Source of the DNA: JANXQG01 sp964615095 | GTDB lineage: Bacteria > Planctomycetota > Planctomycetia > Pirellulales > Thermoguttaceae | Assembly: GCA_964615095.1 (NCBI GenBank) | Contig: CAZTPX010000029.1 | Location: 11,079-75,078 of the forward strand | Direction: 5' to 3' | DNA: 64,000 nucleotides | Shown here: positions 1-7,115 of the stretch, one piece after another | Numbering within the stretch: the stretch's first letter is position 1 | How the letters are laid out: every line of letters starts with the position of its first letter | Notes under the pieces: model-generated | Seen by the model: only the letters and a program-made list of their open reading frames with translations | What the model was told of the DNA's origin: nothing | Database searches by the model: none | Position numbers and translations under genes: made by a program

Positions 1-11
1 ATACGGAAGCA

Positions 12-392
12 GTGAGTAACCCGATGAACTTTCCGGATACTTGGCCGAGCAATTGCCCGCCCCAGGACGCCTTGGATGCGGAGGGGACTGTCTTTCGCAT
101 TGTTGATCACAATCCACCCGCTACGGGAGATTTCTTGACAAGTTTCGAAACGGGCGCATTTCCGAGCCGGCCGGCTTGTTTGCGGTGTGGGTTGTCGCTC
201 CATCGACTCCTGGCTGATGCGATCCATACGAAAACGAAATATCCGAAATTAGGGAGCCGGATTGCTCAAGGGCCGCTGGCGAAGGAGCACGGCAAGACCA
301 AGCACACCGGTCAGGCCAGCCATACGACGTAGTGGGTTTACGAGGGCGTAGATCGCGCCAGCATCTTTACGTGTATTTCCGAGGAGAGGTGA
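12..392 (+). pseudogene. Small conserved planctomycete protein, interrupted by an in-frame TAG
   Basis: The open frame starts at GTG 12 (or ATG 24) and stops at TAG 330-332, after 'QASHTT'. The same frame then continues without interruption through W-V-Y-E-G-V-D-R-A-S-I-F-T to a TGA at 390-392, three bases before the next gene. I recall a small planctomycete family with a CLRCGL motif (here near residue 56) whose members read T-T-W-W-x-Y-E-G near the C-terminus. The TAG therefore most likely replaces a TGG Trp codon. The ribosome binding site of the next gene (GAGGAGAGG, 381-389) lies inside the read-through extension, which fits an original coupled gene pair. Function unknown. The family recollection is from memory. 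Confidence 0.6.
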
Positions 393-395
393 ATC

Positions 396-1018
396 ATGTG
401 GAATATCAGCGGACAAACGGTCGCTAAAGAGCGCTTCGAGCCTTTCCTTCCCGTCGAGGTTCTCGATGATTACGATGGACCGCGCATTTTCACGCTTAAG
501 GACACCGACGGTGAACTGAATCTTGCCTACTGGTCAGACGGCGACCAGGGCAACTCTCGTTACGTCGTGGTCCCAACGAAGAAAAAGACTCTCGATTCCC
601 TGCGTACCGGCGAAATCGGTGTTTTCGACGCACTGAATCAACCCCGTTGCTGAGTCTGCGATATTCTCACGAGCGGCGATGTGGGCAACTGTTGGCGGGT
701 TGATTTCGATTCCATTCCGCGCGATGCCCTTCCGTCGGCAGGCACCAAGCTGTTGCCAAGCCTTGAACCGCTGCTTGTCGACGTCGAAGGCAGAGTACGA
801 GAACTGGACAAGGACCGACTCAGCTTTGAACTTCGCGAGATCCAGGGGCCGGTCAAGACGCAGCGATTCGTATTCGGTGAAGAACTCTTGGAAGACGTGT
901 TTCAAGCGGCTAGAAAGACGTGCGGGTTCGAGTGGCCGGACGACCTTTTCCCGTCGAGAATGTGGCGTATGCCGTGGCATTGTCGAGCGGCAGTGGGGAC
1001 GCAGTCGATAGCCTCTGA
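396..1018 (+). pseudogene. DUF6575-like protein gene, broken by a nonsense codon and a frameshift
   Basis: A strong Shine-Dalgarno (GAGGAGAGG) precedes ATG 396. Residues 7-80 carry the family features 'YDGPRIF', a 'LNLAYWSD' strand, a 'YVVVPT' strand and 'LRTGEI', which I associate with DUF6575. The frame stops at TGA 651-653 after 'NQPRC' but continues in the same frame as V-C-D-I and on to about 910. A second lesion, a frameshift around 910-922, is then needed: another frame reads on as D-V-R-V-R-V-A-G and ends with 'GDAVDSL' and TGA at 1016-1018, just short of the convergent gene. Two lesions make a pseudogene more likely than recoding. TGA in place of TGG would parallel the TAG in the upstream gene. 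Function unknown. Confidence 0.65.
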
Positions 1019-1036
1019 CCCCGACGCGGTCTGGGG

Positions 1037-2083
1037 TTACGCCTCCGCGTTCAATGGTACGGACGGATCGTCGGCCACGTGGACCCACGTGTGTACGTGC
1101 GGCAGGCCGCGGAAATGCCAGACAAAAGCCGGCCCCTCCATACGCCAGATATCGTACTCGCCGGCGATGAGCTGGCCCTTCTCATAGAACGCCAGGTGGC
1201 AGTCGTCCAACCCTCCTTGCGCCTTCAGGCAAGCGGCGACCCGGTCGCGGTCCGACTGGCGATACGGCTCGATAAGCTTGGCCAGCACCGTCTGGGCGTG
1301 GGTCTTCTGATCGGCCGATAGATCCTTGACGGCGATCCCGGGCAACGCGGCCGTTCGGCCCTGGAAGGCGACGGCGTTCTCGCGCGGCGGTGTCTTGATC
1401 ACGGCGATGGCCCGCTGCTTGCCGTCAAGCATCTTGACGAGGCCGTTGGCTGCCACGGCTTGCGGCCAGAAAATATTATTGGGGTGGCCCGGTTTCTCGT
1501 TGAAGCCGCTGGCGGCATGGCCATAGACGATGGGGCCGCCAAAGGCGACGTGCTCGGCTGAGTTGCCGTCGCATCGCAGGGTGATGTGCCGCCCGGTCAG
1601 GATGAACTCGAACTTTGCGCTGCCCGGCTCGCCGAAGATGGCGATGCTCTGTTTGCCGAAACCGCCCTCGTCGTCCTGCAATTGCTTGTCGATCCGCGCG
1701 ACCCACTCGGGCTGAATCAGACCGACGAAGATCGTGCGGATGAGCTTCTGCTGGTCGGCCGTGTAGAAGTCGCTGTCGATCACAGGCCTGGTGACATGCC
1801 AGTTCGCCGCAATGCGCGTCCGCAACAGGCCCGATTCCTCGGCGACGTGACTCCAGCCAAAGCAGACTTGCTTCTTCTGCTCAGCGGTCAGAGTGTCGTG
1901 GAGCAGCTTGACAAGTGATTCGGACGTCGGCTTGGATACGACCGGCTCGGCCGCCGCGATCATCTGCGAAGGTATTGCGGCGGCCAGGGCGGTCGCCGTA
2001 CCAGCGGCTTTCAGAAAGCCACGGCGCGAAATGTTGGTATGGGAGGAAGGATCGACGACGTGTAAGGACGGAAACTGTGGCAT
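1037..2083 (-). CDS. DUF3500 family exported protein, Tat signal
   Basis: A 348-residue protein if translation starts at the ATG whose complement is 2081-2083; an upstream ATG at 2143 would add 20 residues in front of a normal Tat signal. The signal has RR at residues 20-21 ('SRRGFLKAAG') followed by an Ala-rich hydrophobic stretch. The mature part has the DUF3500 hallmarks as I know them: 'FILTGRHITLRCDG' in the middle, a 'GHAASGFNEKPGHPNNIFW' segment, and 'IAGEYDIWRMEGPAFVWHF' near the C-terminus. The family is widespread in Planctomycetota, is exported, and has no established enzymatic role. The gene is monocistronic and faces the broken pair at 12-1018. Confidence 0.85.
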   Translation of the reverse strand: MPQFPSLHVVDPSSHTNISRRGFLKAAGTATALAAAIPSQMIAAAEPVVSKPTSESLVKLLHDTLTAEQKKQVCFGWSHVAEESGLLRTRIAANWHVTRPVIDSDFYTADQQKLIRTIFVGLIQPEWVARIDKQLQDDEGGFGKQSIAIFGEPGSAKFEFILTGRHITLRCDGNSAEHVAFGGPIVYGHAASGFNEKPGHPNNIFWPQAVAANGLVKMLDGKQRAIAVIKTPPRENAVAFQGRTAALPGIAVKDLSADQKTHAQTVLAKLIEPYRQSDRDRVAACLKAQGGLDDCHLAFYEKGQLIAGEYDIWRMEGPAFVWHFRGLPHVHTWVHVADDPSVPLNAEA

Positions 2084-2459
2084 GGCTGGGCTCGCAAATG
2101 TTGGGGGATGGAGGGTGTTCTTGCCGCACTGTATGTACGGCAAACTGCTACGAAGCAGCTATCGCCGTAACTATATACAGGCGCCATGCCGGCGGCCATA
2201 CGGCTGTTCCCAGTCGCATTTCCCGACTTCGTCAAGGTTTTGCTTGCGATGCAGGTTACCAAACCGCACTCGGCTTGCCGAGTGGGGTCCAAAAAAGAGA
2301 CAGCGTCTATGCTGGAACCCAAATACCGAATGAAAAGCATACCTATCGATCCTCCGCGCGTCGGCGAGCGCTAACCCACCATAACCGGCTGGGAAACACA
2401 AAATGGTGGGCCGGCGCTCGCAAGCTCGCTGGTCCCACCCTACGAATCGGTCTGCGACC
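2084..2459. repeat. Gene-free gap with a palindromic repeat cluster (2375-2438)
   Basis: No convincing gene lies between the DUF3500 start and the end of mocA. Near its right side the gap holds an 8-bp inverted repeat (CCCACCAT at 2375-2382, ATGGTGGG at 2403-2410). This is followed by GTGGG ... CCCAC arms (2406-2438) enclosing the nearly self-complementary segment GCGCTCGCAAGCTCGC. The arrangement is reminiscent of the larger perfect palindrome at 21284-21353, which also begins with GTGGGCC and ends with CCCAC. It probably belongs to a dispersed palindromic repeat family. It lies just beyond the last gene of the minus-strand molybdenum operon and could also help end transcription there. Confidence 0.5.
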
Positions 2460-3065
2460 TTACTTGCAAAATTGACCAGTAAACCGGGCCAATTCGCGCT
2501 CGTAGTCTTCGGGACAGTCCATGTCGGCAAGTACGGCGGAAGTCGCGACCGGAAGGTCGAATACATCGTCCGCGCGTGCGTCGAGGAGACCCCGCAGGCC
2601 GGTTTGATCGTAGTTGGTCAGTATTTCCTTTCGGTACCGCCCGGCGAGCAAGAGCGGATGTCCGCGGTGGCCCGCATGTGCCGGTACGACGATCCCCCGG
2701 CCTGCGGTCGAGAAGCAGTCGAGCATGGTGTCGACCAGTTCGGCTGTGATTGCCGGCTGATCGCCGAGGGCCACGAGCACCGCCCGGCAATCCGCCGGCA
2801 TAGCCGCCAGACCGCAACGGACCGAGGCCAGCATGTCGGTCCGCTCGTAGTCGGAGTTGACAACCATGCGAACGCGGCGGCCTTCGAGCGCCTGGCCGAG
2901 GCGCTCTGCCTGGTGACCTGCGACGACGCAGACTTCTTCAATGCGGCTCCGCAGCAACTCGTCGACGATGTGTCCGATGACGGTTGTCCCCGCAAAGGGG
3001 AGCAGTTGCTTCGGGACACCCATGCGGCAAGATTGGCCGGCGGCCGGCACGATGGCGATGATCAT
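2460..3065 (-). CDS. mocA: MobA/MocA-type nucleotidyltransferase (molybdenum cofactor maturation)
   Basis: A 201-residue protein with the nucleotidyltransferase signature of the MobA-like NTP transferase fold at the N-terminus ('VPAAGQSCRMGVPKQ'), a 'LGDQP' motif near residue 97 and 'GHRGHPLLL' near 131. By family, such enzymes transfer CMP or GMP to molybdopterin, and members next to xanthine-dehydrogenase-type genes mature the cytosine dinucleotide form. The start ATG overlaps the xdhC stop by 4 bp (ATGA), and the gene is the last of the four-gene minus-strand operon. The context supports MocA over a general MobA. The choice between CTP and GTP cannot be made from sequence alone. Confidence 0.85.
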   Translation of the reverse strand: MIIAIVPAAGQSCRMGVPKQLLPFAGTTVIGHIVDELLRSRIEEVCVVAGHQAERLGQALEGRRVRMVVNSDYERTDMLASVRCGLAAMPADCRAVLVALGDQPAITAELVDTMLDCFSTAGRGIVVPAHAGHRGHPLLLAGRYRKEILTNYDQTGLRGLLDARADDVFDLPVATSAVLADMDCPEDYERELARFTGQFCK

Positions 3066-4108
3066 TCCAGGGGCGCCCCCCGCCGCACGGCGATAAGTTG
3101 GGCCACGATGCTCACGGCGATCTCGGGCACAGTAATTGCGCCGATTTCCAGACCTATGGGCGCATACACGCGATCAAACTCCGCTTCCGTCGCCAGGCCG
3201 GTCTCGATGAACTGCTTGCGGATGAGGGCCACCTTCCGCCGGCTGCCGATCATTCCCAGATAGGCCGGTCGCCGATGGATGCAAGCGGCCAGGGCCTGCG
3301 CATCGTGCCGATGCCCGCGGGTCACAAGCACTATGTAGCTATCTTCGCCCAAAGGGCAAACGTCGATCTGCTCTGGAATGGGACCGCAGAGGACACGGAC
3401 GCTTGGCGGAAAAAGCGCTGCGGCAGTGAACTCCGGCCGATCATCGATCACCGTGACATCGAAACCGACCCGCAACGCTTCGCCCGCAACCGCCTGGCCG
3501 ACGTGTCCACCGCCGGCAATCAGCAGCAGCGGATTCGGCACCACCAGCTCGACAAACACCTCCACGCCGTCCGTAGATGCCTGCGCGTCGGCGACGAACC
3601 GCCCGGGCTGGCCGCTTTCCAGGCACGACCGAATCGCATCGCCGCCGGGAAAAGTGGCTGCCGCCGACAGCGAATCTGGTGTCAGCCATTGGACCTCGAC
3701 CTGTACCTCGGGCAGTGTGCGGATCCTGGTGACCAGGCAGCCGTGGCAACGATTCGCCAGCGCATCGGCCGCCTGGGCAAAGCACGAGCGATGGCGGGCA
3801 ACTGTGGGATCGACGAGTACCCGCATCTGTCCGCCGCAGATCGCTCCTTCGTCGGCCGCATCCTGGCTGTTCATCTCGAAGTCCAAGAGGCAGGGGCGTT
3901 GCGATTGGCAGGCCTCTGCGGCCGTTCGCTGGACCTCGGCCTCGACTGCGCCGCCGCCCACCGTGCCCCAGAGACGGCCCGACTGTTCGACGACGGCCCT
4001 CACTCCGGCCTGCTGCGGCGTCGAGCCTTGCGTGGACAAGACGAGCGCCGCCGCCAGCCCACCGCCACCGTCGATCAGCTCAACGATTTTTCCATATATG
4101 CTAGCCAT
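3062..4108 (-). CDS. xdhC: XdhC/CoxI family molybdenum-hydroxylase maturation factor
   Basis: A 348-residue protein from the ATG complementary to 4106-4108; the open frame runs further upstream inside the preceding gene, but this start overlaps that gene's TAG by 8 bp, as expected for translational coupling. The N-terminal XdhC/CoxI domain (about 5-80) has 'STQGSTPQQAGVRAVV', 'GTVGGGAVEAEV' and later 'GAICGGQM'. The C-terminal domain (about 190-340) begins with a Rossmann motif 'LLIAGGGHVGQAV' and includes 'GMIGSRRK'. XdhC proteins bind molybdenum cofactor, promote its sulfuration and load it into the partner apo-enzyme. Its place between the enzyme subunits and MocA fits that role. Confidence 0.9.
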   Translation of the reverse strand: MASIYGKIVELIDGGGGLAAALVLSTQGSTPQQAGVRAVVEQSGRLWGTVGGGAVEAEVQRTAAEACQSQRPCLLDFEMNSQDAADEGAICGGQMRVLVDPTVARHRSCFAQAADALANRCHGCLVTRIRTLPEVQVEVQWLTPDSLSAAATFPGGDAIRSCLESGQPGRFVADAQASTDGVEVFVELVVPNPLLLIAGGGHVGQAVAGEALRVGFDVTVIDDRPEFTAAALFPPSVRVLCGPIPEQIDVCPLGEDSYIVLVTRGHRHDAQALAACIHRRPAYLGMIGSRRKVALIRKQFIETGLATEAEFDRVYAPIGLEIGAITVPEIAVSIVAQLIAVRRGAPLE

Positions 4109-6266
4109 GCAACTCCTTGCCGCGGATCGGCATGGACCGGACTCGTACGCCGGTGGCGTGAAACACGGCATTGGCCACCGCGGGGGCGATGCCAACGATC
4201 GGCGTTTCTCCGGCCCCAAGGGGCGCAAGGTCTGTGCGGTTCACGAGATGGACATCGATCTTCGGCACATCCTTGAAGCGCGGTACGGCGTACGTGGCCA
4301 AACGCGGATTGAGGATCCTGCCGTCATGGAAACGGATCTCTTCCATTAGTACACCGCCGAGACCCATGATCACGCAGCCCTGATTTTGCGCGATGAGGTT
4401 CGCCGGATTCAGGACCGTGCCGCACTCGAATGCCTGGCACACGCGGCGAACGTGGATCTCGCCGTCGCTCCGATCGACCTCGACCTCGGCACAGGTGGCC
4501 ACGTAGGAGCCTTTCTCGGTTCCGCAGGCCAGTCCCACGCCGGTGTTCGCGGCGGGCTGCCGACGGCGGTCGGCCCAAGCGAACTCCTTGGCCACCTTCT
4601 CCAAAACGGCCCGTAAACGGTCGTTCTTCAAATGTGCCAGGCGGAATGCCAGCGGATCGGCCTGGGCCGCATGCGCCAACTCGTCCATGAACGACTCGCG
4701 GGCGAAATGGTTGGCCGTAGCGGCCAGGGCACGATAGGAGCCTTGCCGCAGCGGGCCATCCGCGCGCACTGAGCGCGAGCGGTTCTTGGCAATCGCATAG
4801 GGCGACTCGATGCCCGAGCCACCGGCGTTGACGTTGATGAAGTCCCACAGCACCAACGAGCCGGCAGCATCGAGAGCAGCGCGGATCTCGATCACAGCCG
4901 CCGGCCGGAAGTAGGCCCAGGTGAACTCCTCCTCGCGCGACCAGCGCAACGAGACGGGGCGCTTGGCCGCTCGGGCCAGGCGGGCCGCTTCGACCGCCGC
5001 TTCGCCGCTGTGTTTTCCGCCGAACCCGCCGCCCGTGTCGGGCACGATCACCCGCACGTTCTCGCCAGGCACGTCCAGGGCGGAGGCCAACTCGCCGCGG
5101 ACACCGAAGGGATTCTGGGTGCCGGTCCAGACGGTGAGCTTGTCGCCGTCCCACTCGGCCACGGCAGCCCGCGGCTCCATCGGCACGTGCTGAATATAGG
5201 CGACTTCGTAGCTTTCGTGGAGCACCTTCTTTGCGCCCGCGAGATCCGCCTCCAACGCGGCCCTGAGCGACCCGTCGGCGGTCTTGCGCAAGTGGGGGAA
5301 AAGGTCATTGCTCGACACTTGCTGCGGCTTCGCCTCCCACTTGGCCGTCTTGGCCAGCGCCTCGACGGCCCGTTGCGCTTCTAAACTGGTGGGCGCGGCG
5401 CAGCCCACCAGCGAGCCGTCGCGCATGACGGCGACCCCCGCCAGCGAACGGACCGCCGCAAGATCGATCGAGACCAGCGTAGCGCCAAAGGCGGGCGGAC
5501 GCAGGATCTTGCCGTGGAGCATCTTGGGCCGAAGGATATCGGACGGATAGTGGTGTGCCCCCATGACGATGTCTCGACGATTAGGCCGCGGAAGTGAAGT
5601 GCCCAGCACCTTCCACTCCTTGACCGCCGCCACCGCCACGTTGCCGGGGATGGGCTGGGCGAGCGTCTTGGCAAAGTCCTCGGCCTGAGCTAATTCGGCA
5701 TAGGTGATCGCGCGTTTCGTGGACTCGTGGATGATAGCGCCGTCATGGACCCGAAGCGCGGCCCGATCGACCTTCCAGCGTTGGGCGGCCAGGTCCAGCA
5801 GAAGTTCGCGGGCGGCGGCCGCCCCGCTACGGATGGAAGGCACCGTCCTGGGCGTACTGCCGCTGCCGGCGGTCGTGCCGTCGTCGGGCGTCAGAACGGT
5901 GTCGGCCATGATCAAGCGGATATGGGCCGGGTCCAGCCGCAATTCTTCCGCGGCAGCCTGGGTGAGTTCCGCGCGGGAGCCTTGCCCCACTTCGACTTTG
6001 CCCGTCATGACGGTGACGGCCCCGTTGCGATCAATATGCAGGCGGGCAGCAATGTTCGCCGGGCCACGCCCACCGAATCCCCGGCCGCCTCCCCGCCCCC
6101 CGCGGCGTTGGGCCAGGGCGATCTCGCCGCTAACCGTGATCAGCAGCCCGGCCCCCAGCACCTGGACGAACTCGCGCCGCGAGAGGCCCCACGTCGAGTC
6201 TTGCGGGTCCACCGGCTCGTAGATTTCCGGATCGACGCGATGATCGGAGGAGAGACTGCGTGTCAT
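4101..6266 (-). CDS. Molybdopterin-binding subunit of a Tat-exported xanthine-dehydrogenase-family hydroxylase
   Basis: A 721-residue large subunit. A Tat motif (RR at residues 30-31, 'LSRREFVQVLGAG') is followed by a Gly/Arg-rich linker and then the molybdopterin domains. Family features are 'GKVEVGQGSRAELTQAAAEE' (about 92-111), 'MEPRAAVAEW' with 'TGTQNPFG', 'DTGGGFGGKHSGEA', and the C-terminal 'GAGETPIVGIAPAVANAVF', whose Glu (about 693) corresponds to the catalytic Glu of the xanthine oxidase family. The order and the Tat signal resemble the two-subunit isoquinoline 1-oxidoreductase / nicotinate hydroxylase branch. The substrate is unknown. The stop overlaps the xdhC start, and the iron-sulfur subunit gene ends 27 bp upstream. 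Confidence 0.9.
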   Translation of the reverse strand: MTRSLSSDHRVDPEIYEPVDPQDSTWGLSRREFVQVLGAGLLITVSGEIALAQRRGGRGGGRGFGGRGPANIAARLHIDRNGAVTVMTGKVEVGQGSRAELTQAAAEELRLDPAHIRLIMADTVLTPDDGTTAGSGSTPRTVPSIRSGAAAARELLLDLAAQRWKVDRAALRVHDGAIIHESTKRAITYAELAQAEDFAKTLAQPIPGNVAVAAVKEWKVLGTSLPRPNRRDIVMGAHHYPSDILRPKMLHGKILRPPAFGATLVSIDLAAVRSLAGVAVMRDGSLVGCAAPTSLEAQRAVEALAKTAKWEAKPQQVSSNDLFPHLRKTADGSLRAALEADLAGAKKVLHESYEVAYIQHVPMEPRAAVAEWDGDKLTVWTGTQNPFGVRGELASALDVPGENVRVIVPDTGGGFGGKHSGEAAVEAARLARAAKRPVSLRWSREEEFTWAYFRPAAVIEIRAALDAAGSLVLWDFINVNAGGSGIESPYAIAKNRSRSVRADGPLRQGSYRALAATANHFARESFMDELAHAAQADPLAFRLAHLKNDRLRAVLEKVAKEFAWADRRRQPAANTGVGLACGTEKGSYVATCAEVEVDRSDGEIHVRRVCQAFECGTVLNPANLIAQNQGCVIMGLGGVLMEEIRFHDGRILNPRLATYAVPRFKDVPKIDVHLVNRTDLAPLGAGETPIVGIAPAVANAVFHATGVRVRSMPIRGKELHG

Positions 6267-6293
6267 GATTGGTGAACTCTCTTGGGGTATGGG

Positions 6294-6758
6294 CTACGAC
6301 TGGCCCGCGGCACGATGGACGGCACGCAGGATCTTGGTGTACCCGTTGCAGCGGCACAGATTGCCGTTCATGAAACTGAGCACCTGTTCTTCCGTGGGCT
6401 GGGGATGCTGCTTCAGCAGTGCCACGGTTGTCAGGACCATGCCGGGCGTGCAATAGCCGCACTGCATGGCCCCTTCGGCGAGGAAGGCCTCCTGAACCGC
6501 GTGCAAGACATCGCCGGTGGCCAATCCTTCGATGGTCGTGATGGACTTGCCCGCGAAATCCACGGCCTTTTCCTGACAGGAGCGGACATTCTTGCCGTCC
6601 ACCAACACGCTGCAGGCACCGCAAAGCCCCTCGCCGCAACCGTACTTCGTGCCGGTCAATTGCAGATCCTCGCGAAGGACATCCAGCAGTAGTCGCTCCG
6701 TGTCGGTCGTCAGCGTCCTTGTGGCGCCGTTGACGATGAAAGTAATGGTTCGATTCAT
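6294..6758 (-). CDS. [2Fe-2S] subunit of the molybdenum hydroxylase
   Basis: A 154-residue small subunit with both expected clusters. The plant-ferredoxin-type site uses Cys41, Cys46, Cys49 and Cys61 ('CGEGLCGAC'), and the four-helix domain site uses Cys100, Cys103, Cys135 and Cys137 ('CGYCTPGM', 'CRCNGY'). It passes electrons from the molybdenum centre to an acceptor. It has no signal peptide, so it probably leaves the cell by hitch-hiking with the Tat-tagged large subunit, as described for relatives. First gene of the operon. No FAD subunit gene (CoxM type) is present, so the acceptor is more likely a cytochrome or quinone than NAD; this last point is inference. Confidence 0.92.
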   Translation of the reverse strand: MNRTITFIVNGATRTLTTDTERLLLDVLREDLQLTGTKYGCGEGLCGACSVLVDGKNVRSCQEKAVDFAGKSITTIEGLATGDVLHAVQEAFLAEGAMQCGYCTPGMVLTTVALLKQHPQPTEEQVLSFMNGNLCRCNGYTKILRAVHRAAGQS

Positions 6759-7021
6759 GGCGTTCTCCCCTTGGGGCCGAGTTGCGATCCTATCATTATC
6801 GCGAATGCGACGGGAATTGCAATCAGCATGACCGGGGGGTTACAATAGAGGTAACTGTTTAGCGGAATGGAGGAGCAGACCCCTGCAAGGCGGTTGGGGA
6901 TCCCAACCCGACAAGATGCTACAATAGCTTGATTGAGCATCTGTTCGTGGCACGGTGCTATGGGAGATGCCCTGCGGAGAAATCGCAGACACTTAGACCG
7001 GCGAATCAATAACTGTCGTAT

Positions 7022-7075
7022 TGTCGCCTTTCGCTCCGCGAAAGGCGCGCTACTTTTGCGGAGCGAAAGGCGACA
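7022..7075. repeat. Perfect 18-bp inverted repeat
   Basis: Arms 7022-7039 (TGTCGCCTTTCGCTCCGC) and 7058-7075 are exactly complementary around an 18-nt spacer. The spacer itself repeats part of the arm (GAAAGGCG), so the DNA could form alternative hairpins. It sits in the 357-bp gap between the divergent molybdenum operon and the glycoside hydrolase, 26 bp upstream of that gene's Shine-Dalgarno (AGGGAGG, 7101-7107), so in RNA it would form a strong stem in the leader. The 6759-7021 part of the gap shows nothing else I can support. Confidence 0.75.
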
Positions 7076-7115
7076 CTTATTTCTGCGTCAGTCCTTATCG
7101 AGGGAGGTCGGGACG

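Noticed and set aside
651..653. TGA in the DUF6575-like gene as a selenocysteine codon
   Set aside because: A neighbouring gene has a TAG at a similar point, a frameshift also exists further on, and no obvious SECIS-type hairpin was noticed. Decay is simpler.
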